From Xanthomonas rydalmerensis (GTDB taxonomy: Bacteria; Pseudomonadota; Gammaproteobacteria; Xanthomonadales; Xanthomonadaceae), in contig NZ_CP126170.1 in the NCBI RefSeq assembly GCF_033170385.1, positions 3,682,001-3,746,000 on the forward strand: DNA of 64,000 bases, read 5' to 3'. The translations under genes were made by a program, and so were the position numbers. Below the pieces are notes generated by a model. That model worked only from the letters and a program-made list of their open reading frames with translations, was not told the origin of the DNA and did not search any database. This document shows, one piece after another, positions 38,220 to 47,585 of this stretch (position 1 is the stretch's first letter; every line of letters begins with the position of its first letter).

Positions 38220-39383
38220 CTACGGCGTCAGGATCACCTTGCGGCAGTCCTGCTCCTTCTTGTCGAAGATGGAATAGCCCTGCGCCGCCTCGGCCAGGCT
38301 GAGGCGATGGGTGATGATCTCGTTCGGGCGCAGCCGGCCCTCGCCGATGTGTTCCAGCAGTTCCGGCATGAAGCGCTGCACGTGGGTCTGGCCCATCTTG
38401 AAGCTCAGCCCCTTGTCGAAGGCGTCGCCGAACAGGAAGCCGTGGATGAAGCCGGCGTACACGCCGGGTACGCTGACGGTGCCGCCACGGCGGGTGGCGG
38501 CGATGCATTGGCGCAGCGCGGTGCCGCTGCTGCCTTCCAGCTTCAGCGTGGCCATCACCGTCTCCACCGTGCTGCCCTTGGCCTCGAAGCCCACCGCGTC
38601 GATGCTGGCATCCACGCCGCGGCCGTCGGTCTGGCCGACGATGATGTCGGCCGGATCGTCCACTTCCTCGAAGTTCAGCGGGATCACGCCGTAGGTGCGC
38701 TGGGCGAAGTCCAGCCGGTACGGATAGCGATCGACCATGAAGATGCGCTCGGCGCCGAGCATGCGGCAGCAGGCCGCGGTCATCAGCCCGACCGGGCCGG
38801 CGCCGAAGATCGCCACCGTGCTGCCCTGGCGCACGCCCGCATTGACTGCGGCCTGGTAGCCGGTGGGCAGGATGTCGGAAAGGAACAGCACCTGCTCGTC
38901 GTGCAGCACGTCCGGCACCACCAGCGGGCCGACATTGGCCTTGGGCACGCGCACGTACTCGGCCTGGCCGCCGGCGACGCCGCCGTACAGATGGCTATAG
39001 CCGAACAGCGCGGCCGGCGGCCGGATGCCTTTCTGGTTCAGCGCCGCGCCCTTGCCGGTGTTGGTCGTCTCGCAAGCGGCGTACTCGGTGAGCCGGCAAT
39101 GGAAGCACTCGCCGCAGGCGATCACGAACGGGATCACCACGCGGTCCCCCTTCTTCACCCGCTGCACGTCCGGGCCGACCTCCTCGACCACGCCCATGAA
39201 CTCGTGCCCGAGCACGTCGCCGGTGTGCAGGTCGGGGATCTTGCCGCGGTACAGATGCAGGTCCGAGCCGCAGATCGCGGTGGCGGTGACGCGCAAAATG
39301 ATGTCGTCGGTCTCCACCAGCACCGGGTCGGGAACGGTTTCCACGCGCACATCCCGGGTGCCGTGATAGGTCAGAGCTTGCAT
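38220..39383 (-). CDS. Zinc-dependent alcohol dehydrogenase (formaldehyde-dehydrogenase-like)
   Basis: The 387-residue MDR enzyme has the catalytic zinc ligands ([25 protein letters not shown]), structural zinc cysteines ([15 protein letters not shown]) and the NAD motif [21 protein letters not shown] followed by Asp (VDRYPYRL), so NAD rather than NADP. The long form resembles glutathione-independent formaldehyde dehydrogenase and similar enzymes. I chose ATG 39383, nine bases after AAAGGA; an in-frame ATG two codons upstream is too close to the ribosome site. It is a single gene divergent from the MazG-like gene. Confidence 0.9.
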   Translation of the reverse strand: MQALTYHGTRDVRVETVPDPVLVETDDIILRVTATAICGSDLHLYRGKIPDLHTGDVLGHEFMGVVEEVGPDVQRVKKGDRVVIPFVIACGECFHCRLTEYAACETTNTGKGAALNQKGIRPPAALFGYSHLYGGVAGGQAEYVRVPKANVGPLVVPDVLHDEQVLFLSDILPTGYQAAVNAGVRQGSTVAIFGAGPVGLMTAACCRMLGAERIFMVDRYPYRLDFAQRTYGVIPLNFEEVDDPADIIVGQTDGRGVDASIDAVGFEAKGSTVETVMATLKLEGSSGTALRQCIAATRRGGTVSVPGVYAGFIHGFLFGDAFDKGLSFKMGQTHVQRFMPELLEHIGEGRLRPNEIITHRLSLAEAAQGYSIFDKKEQDCRKVILTP

Positions 39384-39537
39384 GGGCATTTCCTTTCGTC
39401 TGCGAACACGTCCCGCAGTGTCGCTGCCGAGGCCGTGCATCGTCGGTGACCATGCCGTGAGTCCGACGTCGCGACCGCCGCGCATGCATGTACGGCGGCT
39501 GCTTTACCATGCGCCATCCCCACTGCGAGCCGATGCC

Positions 39538-39888
39538 ATGCCCGACAGCCTCCACGACCTGCAGGCCGCCCAGCGCGCCTTCGCCGACGCCCGCGACTGG
39601 GGTCAGTTCCACAGTCCGCGCAATCTCGCCGCGGCGCTGTCGGTGGAAGCGGCGGAATTGCTGGAACATTTCCAATGGCTGGACGATGCGCAGAGCAAGC
39701 AACTGTCTGCAGAAAAAAAGCAACAGGTCGGCAGCGAGATCGCCGACGTGCTGCTGTACCTGGTGCAGTTGTGCGACAAGCTGGACATCGACCCGATCGA
39801 GGCTGCGCAGCACAAGATGCTGGTCAACGCCGCCAAGTATCCGGTGGAGCGTGCCAAGGGCCGCATCACAAAGTACACCGAGCTATAA
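39538..39888 (+). CDS. MazG-like nucleotide pyrophosphohydrolase
   Basis: The 116-residue protein matches the compact dimeric MazG-like (RS21-C6/DCTPP type) hydrolases: RDWGQFHSPRNLAAALSVEAAELLEHFQW, with the metal motif E-x-x-E (EAAELLEH) and EIADVLLYLVQLC (E-x-x-D), and the tail NAAKYPVERAKG. These cytosolic enzymes cleave non-canonical or modified nucleoside triphosphates to monophosphates, cleaning the pool. It is a single gene. Confidence 0.92.
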   Translation: MPDSLHDLQAAQRAFADARDWGQFHSPRNLAAALSVEAAELLEHFQWLDDAQSKQLSAEKKQQVGSEIADVLLYLVQLCDKLDIDPIEAAQHKMLVNAAKYPVERAKGRITKYTEL

Positions 39889-39964
39889 GACACACAGCTA
39901 GCCGCGCGGATCGCGGAGGCACCAGACGCGCGGCGCCGGCATGCGCCACCGCGTCATGGGACTG

Positions 39965-40756
39965 CTAGCTGCCCGAGCGCGAACTGCGCTTGCGCGCCGA
40001 CGAGGTCTTGTTTGCGCGCTTGCTCGTCGTGCGCTTGCTGGCGGCGCTCTTCTTCGCTGGCGTCTTCCTGACAGCCGACGTTTTTGCCGTCGACTTTTTC
40101 GACGCTGTCTTCTTGGATGCCGTCTTCTTCGTCGCAGCCTTCTTTGCCGAAGCAGTCTTGCTCGCCGCCTTCTTGCTCGCCGTCTTCCTGGCCGTCGTCT
40201 TCCTGGCCGAGGCGGTCTTCGCCGTACCCTTCTTCGTGGCGGAGGTGTGCGTACCGGCTTGTTTGGCCCGGGTTTGCGCGGCCTTCTTGGCGGCGGTCTT
40301 GCGCACCGTCGCGCCCTTGGTCTGCGCCGCCTTCTTCGCGGCGGCCGAGCGGCTGCTGGCACTGCGCTTCTTCGCCGCGCGTTTGGTCTGCGTCGACAGC
40401 GCCTCGCTGCCTACGGTCTTGCGCGCGGTCGTGCCCTTGCTGGCGGTCTTGAGCGCCTTCTTGGCACCGCGCGAGCGCGCCGGCGAGGGCTTGCCCTGCT
40501 TGCCGCCCTTGGCCTCTTCCTGTGCCACCTTGTTCTTGGTGTCTTTCGACGCGGTCTTCGACGCGCCGGTCTTGACCCCGGCACGGCGCGCCTTGGACAG
40601 GCCGATGGCGATCGCCTGCTTGGTCGACTTCACCTGGGTCTTGCCGGCGCGCACGCGATCGATTTCCTCGCGCACGAATTCGCCGGCCTGGGTGGTGCCC
40701 GCCTTGCCTTCGCGCTTGGCGCGACGCGCGCGGGTGGTGGTGGATTGCTCCGGCAT
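39965..40756 (-). CDS. Lys/Ala-rich histone H1-like protein with DUF6496 start
   Basis: The first about 60 residues of this 263-residue protein (RRAKREGKAGTTQAGEFVREEIDRVRAGKTQVKSTKQAIAIGLSKARRAG) form a conserved DUF6496-like head. The remaining 200 residues are a low-complexity basic tail of Lys, Ala, Thr and Ser with repeated KKTASKK/ARKTTARK units, like eukaryotic H1 tails. Such tails bind DNA without sequence preference. It is strongly basic throughout. The tail length is likely variable between strains because of the internal repeats. Confidence 0.8.
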   Translation of the reverse strand: MPEQSTTTRARRAKREGKAGTTQAGEFVREEIDRVRAGKTQVKSTKQAIAIGLSKARRAGVKTGASKTASKDTKNKVAQEEAKGGKQGKPSPARSRGAKKALKTASKGTTARKTVGSEALSTQTKRAAKKRSASSRSAAAKKAAQTKGATVRKTAAKKAAQTRAKQAGTHTSATKKGTAKTASARKTTARKTASKKAASKTASAKKAATKKTASKKTASKKSTAKTSAVRKTPAKKSAASKRTTSKRANKTSSARKRSSRSGS

Positions 40757-40895
40757 CGAGACGTCTCCTGAAAGCGGCCACGGCGGCCATCGGCTTCGGG
40801 TGTAGCAACGCACAGGTAAAGAGCAGGCATACGACAGGCGAAGCGCGCGTGCATGTACGTGCACGCGGACGAACGTGCGATCAGCCGTCGTGCGA

Positions 40896-41468
40896 TCAGC
40901 CGTCGCGACCGCACAGCGCCGGCGAATAGGTCTGGATAGCGTGCTGGATCGGCGCGTGGCGTCCGTACATCAGCACGCCGACCAGGGCGACAGACAAGAT
41001 CGCATACATGCGCAGGCGAGCAGGCAACTGCGGCGCGCCGCGCCACCGCAGGTAGCAGGCCGTCGTCGCGGCACCAACGACCACGCCGGCCGCGACCTCG
41101 GACAGGCTATGCGCCCGTGCGTAGACGCGGGCAATGGCGATCACGCTGGCGATGGCGAATCCGCAGGCCACCGCGAGGCGCGGCCGCGGGCGGGCGCGCA
41201 GGCACAGCATGCAGGCCATCGGCCACACGCAGGCGGCGAGCATGGTGTGCCCACTGATCACCCGGAACTGCAGCGCGCGCAGCTCCACGCCGCAGCCGGC
41301 ATAGAGAATCTTGGTCGCCCCCACCAGGGCCGCGGCGGTCGCCACCAGGCCCAGCCATGTGCCGGCGGCGCGCCAACCGCCGCTGCCCAGCGCCAGCCAC
41401 AGGGCGCAGACGAGCGCCAGCGGCAGCGTCATCGCTGCGTCGCCGAAATTGCTGATGGCAGACCACAT
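40896..41468 (-). CDS. PAP2-superfamily membrane protein
   Basis: The 190-residue protein has five to six membrane helices and a degenerate PAP2 signature: K (ATKILYAGCG), RVISGHTMLAA (SGH motif) and RVYARAHSLSEVAAG (R-x4-H-x3-E; usual Asp replaced by Glu). Catalysis on a lipid phosphate is possible. The start ATG 41468 gives the first helix; the upstream frame is Arg-rich and not coding in character. Distinct from the PAP2 gene next to eptA. Confidence 0.78.
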   Translation of the reverse strand: MWSAISNFGDAAMTLPLALVCALWLALGSGGWRAAGTWLGLVATAAALVGATKILYAGCGVELRALQFRVISGHTMLAACVWPMACMLCLRARPRPRLAVACGFAIASVIAIARVYARAHSLSEVAAGVVVGAATTACYLRWRGAPQLPARLRMYAILSVALVGVLMYGRHAPIQHAIQTYSPALCGRDG

Positions 41469-41650
41469 ACTGGGGAAAACGTCCTTCGGCGTACGCGTCG
41501 TTGGGGCCACCGACGCAGCGCGCCGTGGCCGCCATGATACGGGCGATCGCTGGAACCGGAGGATCGTGGTGCGCAGCGCACGACGGAGGCACAAGCGCGG
41601 CCACTGATCCAGCCGCCGCCCTGCGCGTGCCGGCGGTCCCTGAGCCCCGC

Positions 41651-41716
41651 GTAGGAGCGGCTTCAGCCGCGACGGGCTTTACCGGGAACGCCCATCGCGG
41701 CTGAAGCCGCTCCTAC
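41651..41716. repeat. REP palindrome, family A
   Basis: Two 22-bp perfect inverted arms (starting GTAGGAGCGGCTTCAGCCGC; 41651-41672 and 41695-41716) surround 22 bp. Copies with the same arms lie at 56947-57040, 60864-60929, 63902-63967 and a half copy at 61028-61049. Typical of dispersed REP elements of Xanthomonadaceae. The rest of the 348-bp gap (41469-41816) shows no gene. Confidence 0.93.
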
Positions 41717-41816
41717 AGAACACGTCCCGCCATCATCAGAGGCGCCCTGTCGCCGCTGCTGCACGGCACCCTGGATCCGTTAGCGTGCGGCGCAAGCCAC
41801 CCGCCGCACGCGCCCC

Positions 41817-43202
41817 TCAGCTCGCGTGTGCGGCGCGCCGCTCCGCGACATCGTGCGGCGCCGGCTCCCAGCCGAACACGCTGCGCCCACCGTAGGCGTG
41901 CGATTGCGCACGCTCCTCGGCGATGTAGTCCTCCACCGACGGACCACGCGCGGTCGGCTCGAGCAGGCGGGCCTGCACGTCCAGGCGACGGATCGCCTCC
42001 AGCTTTTCCTCGCGCCCCAGCTTGGCCTGCGCCACCGCGGTCTTGAGCACGCCGATGGTGTGGTCGTAGACCCGCGTGGGCACCGGAAACGGATGCCGGT
42101 CCTTGCCGCCATGGGCCAGTGAGAACCGCGCCGGATCGCTGAAGCGGCACGGCGTGCCGTGCAGCACCTCGGCCACCAGAGCCAGCGCGCGCACCGTGCG
42201 TGCGCCCACGCCCGGCACCTGCAGCAGATCGGCGAAATCGCGCGGCCCACATTCGGCGGCAGCAGCCAGTGCGCCGTGCAGTCGCCGCACCACGACGTCG
42301 CTGCCGCGCACATCGTGGTGGTCGGGCAGCGACAGATGCGGCAGGTCGGCCGGCCGGCGCTCGGGCGCCGTCGCCGCTGCTGGAGCGAACAGGTCGCCGG
42401 TCTTGGCGAACAGCGCATCGGCCGGCAGCGCAGTGTCGGACCGTCGCTGCGCGGCGCGCGCCGGCACTGCGGCAACTGGCGCCGACGTTTGCGCCGCCTC
42501 CAGCGTGGCGTATTCGCGGGCGATGCGCTCCGGAGCCAGCGTCTGCAGCAGGTCCACCTGCGCCGCACGCGCGGCGGCGGCGCGATGATCGGCGAGATTG
42601 ACGATGCGGCCCTGGCGCGGGCCATCGATCGCCGCATGCGGCGCATCGACGAAGCTGATCAGGCCTTCCGACAGCCAGTGATAGCGGCGCGCCTGCTTGC
42701 GCGCGCCGTGCATGCCCTGCTGCACCACCACCCAGCGCCCGTCGTCGCTGACGATGAAGCCATGCAGGTACAGGTCGAAGCCGTCCTGCACCGCGGCGCT
42801 GTCGACCTTGGCCACCAGGCGGCTGACGCGCGCCAGTTCCGCACCGTCCAGGCCGGTCCGCTCGCCCACCGCCTGCAGTTCGTCCGGCGTGGCCCGCGAA
42901 TGCCGCCCACGGCCGCCGCACACATGGATGCCCAGTTCGCCGGACAGCGGCGCCAGGCCGCGCTTGAGCGCGCCGAGCACACTGGTGGTGATGCCGGAGG
43001 AATGCCAGTCCATGCCCATCACCGCGCCCAGCGACTGGAACCAGAACGGATGCGCCAGGCGCCGCAGCAATTCGTCGCGGCCATAGCTGTGCACGATGGC
43101 CTGGCACATCACCGCGCCGAGCCGGGTCATGCGCGCGCCCAACCAATGCGGCACGCGGCCGCCGTGCAGGGGCAGATCGGCGCTGCCGGAACGTCGGCTC
43201 AT
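41817..43202 (-). CDS. DUF763 protein with helix-hairpin-helix
   Basis: The 461-residue protein matches DUF763: start RSGSADLPLHGGRVPHWLGARMTRLGAVMCQAIVHSYGRDELLRRLAHPFWFQSLGAVMGMDWHSSGITTSVLGALKRG, the block QDGFDLYLHGFIVSDDGRWVVVQQGM and late KDRHPFPVPTRVYDHTIGVLKTAVAQAKLG. About residue 322 has LLQVPGVGARTVRALALVAEV, a helix-hairpin-helix that binds DNA non-specifically. Its role is unknown; DNA repair or processing is a reasonable guess. Confidence 0.85.
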   Translation of the reverse strand: MSRRSGSADLPLHGGRVPHWLGARMTRLGAVMCQAIVHSYGRDELLRRLAHPFWFQSLGAVMGMDWHSSGITTSVLGALKRGLAPLSGELGIHVCGGRGRHSRATPDELQAVGERTGLDGAELARVSRLVAKVDSAAVQDGFDLYLHGFIVSDDGRWVVVQQGMHGARKQARRYHWLSEGLISFVDAPHAAIDGPRQGRIVNLADHRAAAARAAQVDLLQTLAPERIAREYATLEAAQTSAPVAAVPARAAQRRSDTALPADALFAKTGDLFAPAAATAPERRPADLPHLSLPDHHDVRGSDVVVRRLHGALAAAAECGPRDFADLLQVPGVGARTVRALALVAEVLHGTPCRFSDPARFSLAHGGKDRHPFPVPTRVYDHTIGVLKTAVAQAKLGREEKLEAIRRLDVQARLLEPTARGPSVEDYIAEERAQSHAYGGRSVFGWEPAPHDVAERRAAHAS

Positions 43203-43378
43203 GGGGGCTCCGGGGAGAGGGACGCACCAGGGTAGCCAGTGCCGGTCTCAGCGCGCGAGCCTGGAGGCGAGCGCAGGCTGAGTGGTTCAGTGCGGCGCGC
43301 GCGAACGCAGCCAACCGACACGGGGGAGACGCGGCAGCAGATCGACGACGGTGTTGCGACGACGTAGACTGCGCACGG

Positions 43379-44008
43379 ATGCATTCCGTTTCCTACGCTG
43401 CCTTGCAGCCCACTTGGCCCCGCCAGGGCCGTCACATCCTGGCGCGCTTCGACGCCGACGCGATCGATGTCTACCAGGCCTACCGCCCCGCAATCGCGCA
43501 GTTCGCGGTGGCCCATCAACGCTTCGGCGGCGAGTTCAGCTACGAGCGGATGAGCTGGATCAAGCCGAACTTCCTGTGGATGATGTATCGCGCCGGTTGG
43601 GCGCAGAAGCAAGGGCAGGAGCGGATCCTGGCGATCCGGCTGCCGCGCGTCTTCTTCGACGACCTGCTGCGGGCCGCGGTCCCGTCGACGTTCGATCCGG
43701 TGCGCTTCGCCAGTCATGCCGCGTGGAAGGACGCGGTCCAGCAGTCCGACGTGCGCCTGCAGTGGGACCCGGACCACGCGCCCGACGGCAGCGCGCTGCC
43801 GCGTCGCGCACTGCAACTGGGGCTGCGCGGCCAGGCGCTGCGCCAGTACGGCGAACGGCAGGCCATCTCGATCACCGACATCACCGATTTCGTGCACGCG
43901 CAGGCGGCGAACCTGCGGCACGGCGAGCCGGCGCTGCAGGTCCCACACGAGCGGGTCTACGTCCCGCCGGCCAGCGCGGCGCGGAACGTCGGGCTGGACG
44001 ACCAGTAG
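43379..44008 (+). CDS. DUF4291 protein
   Basis: The 209-residue protein matches DUF4291: DADAIDVYQAYRPAIAQFAVAHQRFGG, FSYERMSWIKPNFLWMMYRAGWAQKQGQERILAIRLPR, VRLQWDPDHAPDG and GLRGQALRQYGERQAISITDITDFV. The family is widespread and uncharacterised. Divergent from DUF763 with 176 bp between. No membrane or signal segments, so cytosolic. Confidence 0.9.
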   Translation: MHSVSYAALQPTWPRQGRHILARFDADAIDVYQAYRPAIAQFAVAHQRFGGEFSYERMSWIKPNFLWMMYRAGWAQKQGQERILAIRLPRVFFDDLLRAAVPSTFDPVRFASHAAWKDAVQQSDVRLQWDPDHAPDGSALPRRALQLGLRGQALRQYGERQAISITDITDFVHAQAANLRHGEPALQVPHERVYVPPASAARNVGLDDQ

Positions 44009-44124
44009 CCGCCGTCGGCCGCAGCGCCGCACGCGAGCAGGCTCTCCCGGCGCGTCGTCACACACACGGCGCGCGACACGCACCGGGCATACTGCGCCTC
44101 AGGTCGACTGCCCAAACACGCCCG

Positions 44125-44715
44125 ATGTCCTACGCCACCCTCCACACGCTGCTCGCCCCCTGGGGCGAACTGCGTCCGCAACCCGCATCCGACTGGCAGG
44201 GCACGTTGCCGCTGCCGCAGGCGCTCGCCGACTTCTATGCGCAGGTGGGGCCATGGGGCGAAACCCGCCACGCGCAGATCGGTCCGACCGGCCTGTCGCT
44301 GGAGATCGGCGGCAACCCGGTCGACATTCCGCCCTTGCACAAGCTGTGGCCACTGCAGGCCGGCTATCGCTGGAACGCGGTCGACGGCAAGCGACTGGCG
44401 GACTGGCCGGAGCACTGGCTGGTGATCGCGGACCAGGGCGCGGATCCGTTCATCCTGGACACCGCCAGCGGCGACGTCCTGTTCGCGTTCCACGGTGCCT
44501 GCGCGTGGCGACCCCATCGGCTGGCGGCCACGCTGGAAACTGCGTTCGGCGGCCTGGCAACCATGGCCAACACCATGGCCGAACTCGGCGACGATGCGTT
44601 CGACGACAGCGACGAACTGCTCGGCACGGCACGCACCGCGGTCGCCACGTCCCTGGCCGCCTATTTGGGCAGCACTCTCGAGGCCACGCGCTTTCTGGAA
44701 ACGCTGGAGTGGTAG
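44125..44715 (+). CDS. SMI1/KNR4-like (SUKH) domain protein
   Basis: The 196-residue protein has features of the SUKH superfamily: WQGTLPLPQALADFYAQVGPWGE, IPPLHKLWPLQAGYRWN and WLVIADQGADPFILDTASGDVLFAFHG. SUKH proteins often serve as immunity proteins or as general adaptor domains; here no toxin gene is adjacent. The assignment is by pattern and moderate. It lies 116 bp after DUF4291. Confidence 0.62.
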   Translation: MSYATLHTLLAPWGELRPQPASDWQGTLPLPQALADFYAQVGPWGETRHAQIGPTGLSLEIGGNPVDIPPLHKLWPLQAGYRWNAVDGKRLADWPEHWLVIADQGADPFILDTASGDVLFAFHGACAWRPHRLAATLETAFGGLATMANTMAELGDDAFDDSDELLGTARTAVATSLAAYLGSTLEATRFLETLEW

Positions 44716-44933
44716 CGGGCTGAGCACGCAAAGGGGCGAACCCGGCCGGTTCGGCCTGCGGGTGGCGCCTTCGCAGGCGCGGGGATTGTCGGCCAGCGTC
44801 GAACTGCCGGGCTGACAATGCTCGTCTCGCAGGAAACCGGCTTCACCACCGGCAGCGTGGGCGGGCGCGGCGACGTGGGTTGCCCGTCGGCCGCTCCGAC
44901 GTGGATTTACACCAAGCGACGCACGGTCACCGG

Positions 44934-47450
44934 CTACTCCGCCAACTCCGCCGCCAGAAACTGCGCGGTTCGACTGTCGGCCTGCCGCGCCACCACGCCT
45001 GGCACACCCGCCGCCACGACCTTGCCGCCCGCCCCACCCGCACCCGGCCCCATGTCGATGATCCAGTCGCTGGCCGCGGCCACGCGCATGTCGTGCTCCA
45101 CCGCCACCACGGTGTTGCCCACCTCCACCAGCCCGTGCAACTGCCGCAGCAGCGTGTCCACGTCGGCCGGGTGCAATCCGGTGGTGGGCTCGTCCAGCAC
45201 GTACACGGTGCCGCGGCGCTGCGCGCGTTGCAGCTCGCTGGCCAGCTTGATGCGCTGCGCCTCGCCGCCGGACAGCTCGGTCGCCGGCTGGCCCAGCCGC
45301 AGATAGCCCAGGCCCACGTCCACCAGCACCTGCAGCGGCCGCGCGATCGCCGTATCGTCGGCGAAGAACGCCAGCGCCTGCGCCACGGTCATGCGCAACA
45401 CCTGCGCGATGGTGTGGCCGCGCAGTTCGATCTCCAGCGTCTTGGCGTTGTAGCGCGCGCCATGGCAGGTCGGGCACGGCGCATACACGCTGGGCATGAA
45501 CAGCAGTTCCACGCTCACCGCGCCCTCGCCTTCGCACGTCTCGCAGCGGCCCTTGGCCACGTTGAACGAAAAACGCCCGGCATCGTACTTGCGCTTGCGC
45601 GCCGCCGGCGTGGCCGCGAAGCGCTTGCGCACATGGTCGAACAGGCCGGTGTAGGTGGCCAGATTGGAACGCGGCGTGCGCCCGATCGGCGCCTGGTCCA
45701 CCTGCACCAGCCGCCGCACGTGCTGCAAACCGTCGGCGATGTAGCCATCGGTGGCGACGCGCGCGCCTCGCTCCAGCGGATCCAGTTCCTCCTCCGCCTC
45801 GGCCGGTGCCTGACCCAGTTGCGTGCCCAGCAATTCCACCAGCGCCTGGCTGACCAGCGAGGACTTGCCCGAGCCGGACACGCCGGTGACGGTGGTGAAC
45901 ACGCCCAGCGGGATGTCCACGTCCAGCGCGACCACATTGTTGCGGCTGACCTCGCGCAACTGCAGCCAGCCCTCCGGCGTGCGCGGCGCATGCGTCGCGG
46001 CCCGCGGCTCGGCGAACAGGTAGCGGCGCGTGGACGAGGCCTGCACCTGCGCCAGTCCCGCCGGCGGACCGCTGTACAGCACCTGCCCGCCGTGCTCGCC
46101 GGCACCAGGGCCGACATCGACGATCCAGTCGGCATGACGGATCACGTCGATCTCGTGTTCGACCACGAACAGCGAGTTGCCCGCGCCCTTGAGCTGATCC
46201 AGCGCGCCCAGCAGCGCCTGCGTGTCGGCCGGATGCAGGCCCGCCGACGGTTCGTCCATCACGTAGACCACGCCGAACAGTTGCGAGCGGATCTGCGTGG
46301 CCAGGCGCAGCCGCTGCAGTTCGCCGGGCGACAGCGTCGGCGTGCTGCGTTCCAGCGTCAGATAGCCCAGCCCCAGAGCCTCCACCACCTGGATCCGCGC
46401 CAGCAGGTCCTGGGCGATGCGCTGCGCGGCCAGCGCCTGTTCCGGATGCCGCGAACGGCCCTGCATGCGGCCTTCCGCCGCGGGCCGCAACAGGTCGGCG
46501 ACCTCGCCGAGCGGGCGCTGCGACAGTGCGCCGATATCCAGCCCGGCGAAAGTCACCGACAGCGCCTCGCGGCGCAACCGCGTGCCGTCGCAGCTGGGGC
46601 ACGCGGTGCTGATCAGGTACTGCGCCACGCGCTTCTTGATCAACGCACTCTGCGTGCTGGCGAAGGTGTGCAGCACGTAGCGGCGCGCGCTGCTGAAGGT
46701 GCCCATGTACGCCGGCTCCTGCTTGCGCTTGAGCGCGCGCTGGGTCTCGGCCAGGGTGAAGCCGGGATACACCGGCACGGTCGGCTGCTCGTCGGTGTAC
46801 AGGATCCAGTCGCGGGTCTTCTTCGGCAGCTTCGCCCACGGCACGTCGACGTCGTGGCCGAGCGTGGTGAGGATGTCGCGCAGGTTCTGCCCGTGCCAGG
46901 CCGGCGGCCACGCCGCCACCGCCCGCTCGCGGATGCTCAGCGAACGATCCGGCACCATCGATGCCTCGGTGGCGTCGTAGATGCGCCCCAGGCCGTGGCA
47001 GGTGGGACAGGCGCCGGCCGGCGTGTTCGGCGAGAAGCCGTCGGCATGGATGATGCCCTGCCCCGGTGGATACGTGCCGGCGCGCGAATACAGCATGCGC
47101 AGCGAGTTGGAGATGGTGGTGACGCTGCCCACCGACGAGCGCGTGCTCGGCGCGCCGCGATGCTGCTGCAGCGCCACCGCCGGCGGCAGGCCGTCGATGG
47201 CGTCCACGTCGGCGACGCCGGCCTGGTCGATCAGACGCCGCGCATACGGCGAGATCGAATCCAGGTAGCGCCGCTGCGCCTCGGCGAACAGCGTGCCGAA
47301 CGCCAGCGACGACTTGCCCGAGCCGGACACGCCGGTGAACACCACCAGCGCGTCGCGCGGCAGCTCCACGTCCACGTCCTTGAGGTTGTGCTCGCGCGCA
47401 CCACGGACGCGCACGAAGCCGGAAGCGGCGAAAGCGGAAGGCGTGGACAT
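44934..47450 (-). CDS. UvrA2-type excinuclease ATPase paralogue
   Basis: At 838 residues it is shorter than UvrA (about 940) and fits class II UvrA (UvrA2), which lack the UvrB-binding domain. It has two ABC modules (Walker A GVSGSGKSSL twice; VVYVMDEPSAGLHP and VYVLDEPTTGLHP; signature LSPGELQRLRLA and LSGGEAQRIKLA) and zinc-type Cys pairs (ACPTCHGLG, CPSCDG, CETCEGEG, CPTCHG). Homologues have roles in tolerance of DNA-binding drugs and of UV. Start chosen at ATG 47450 (MSTPSAF). No uvrB or uvrC nearby. Confidence 0.93.
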   Translation of the reverse strand: MSTPSAFAASGFVRVRGAREHNLKDVDVELPRDALVVFTGVSGSGKSSLAFGTLFAEAQRRYLDSISPYARRLIDQAGVADVDAIDGLPPAVALQQHRGAPSTRSSVGSVTTISNSLRMLYSRAGTYPPGQGIIHADGFSPNTPAGACPTCHGLGRIYDATEASMVPDRSLSIRERAVAAWPPAWHGQNLRDILTTLGHDVDVPWAKLPKKTRDWILYTDEQPTVPVYPGFTLAETQRALKRKQEPAYMGTFSSARRYVLHTFASTQSALIKKRVAQYLISTACPSCDGTRLRREALSVTFAGLDIGALSQRPLGEVADLLRPAAEGRMQGRSRHPEQALAAQRIAQDLLARIQVVEALGLGYLTLERSTPTLSPGELQRLRLATQIRSQLFGVVYVMDEPSAGLHPADTQALLGALDQLKGAGNSLFVVEHEIDVIRHADWIVDVGPGAGEHGGQVLYSGPPAGLAQVQASSTRRYLFAEPRAATHAPRTPEGWLQLREVSRNNVVALDVDIPLGVFTTVTGVSGSGKSSLVSQALVELLGTQLGQAPAEAEEELDPLERGARVATDGYIADGLQHVRRLVQVDQAPIGRTPRSNLATYTGLFDHVRKRFAATPAARKRKYDAGRFSFNVAKGRCETCEGEGAVSVELLFMPSVYAPCPTCHGARYNAKTLEIELRGHTIAQVLRMTVAQALAFFADDTAIARPLQVLVDVGLGYLRLGQPATELSGGEAQRIKLASELQRAQRRGTVYVLDEPTTGLHPADVDTLLRQLHGLVEVGNTVVAVEHDMRVAAASDWIIDMGPGAGGAGGKVVAAGVPGVVARQADSRTAQFLAAELAE

Positions 47451-47585
47451 GGGCGGGACCGGCAACGCGAAGGAGCACGCAAGCTTAGCCGCTCGGCCGC
47501 CATGGGCGTGTCGTGGCGACTGTGCTGCGACGCGCCCGGTCTCTCATCGGCGCAGAACGGCACGCAGTCGCCCGTGACGCAGGTC

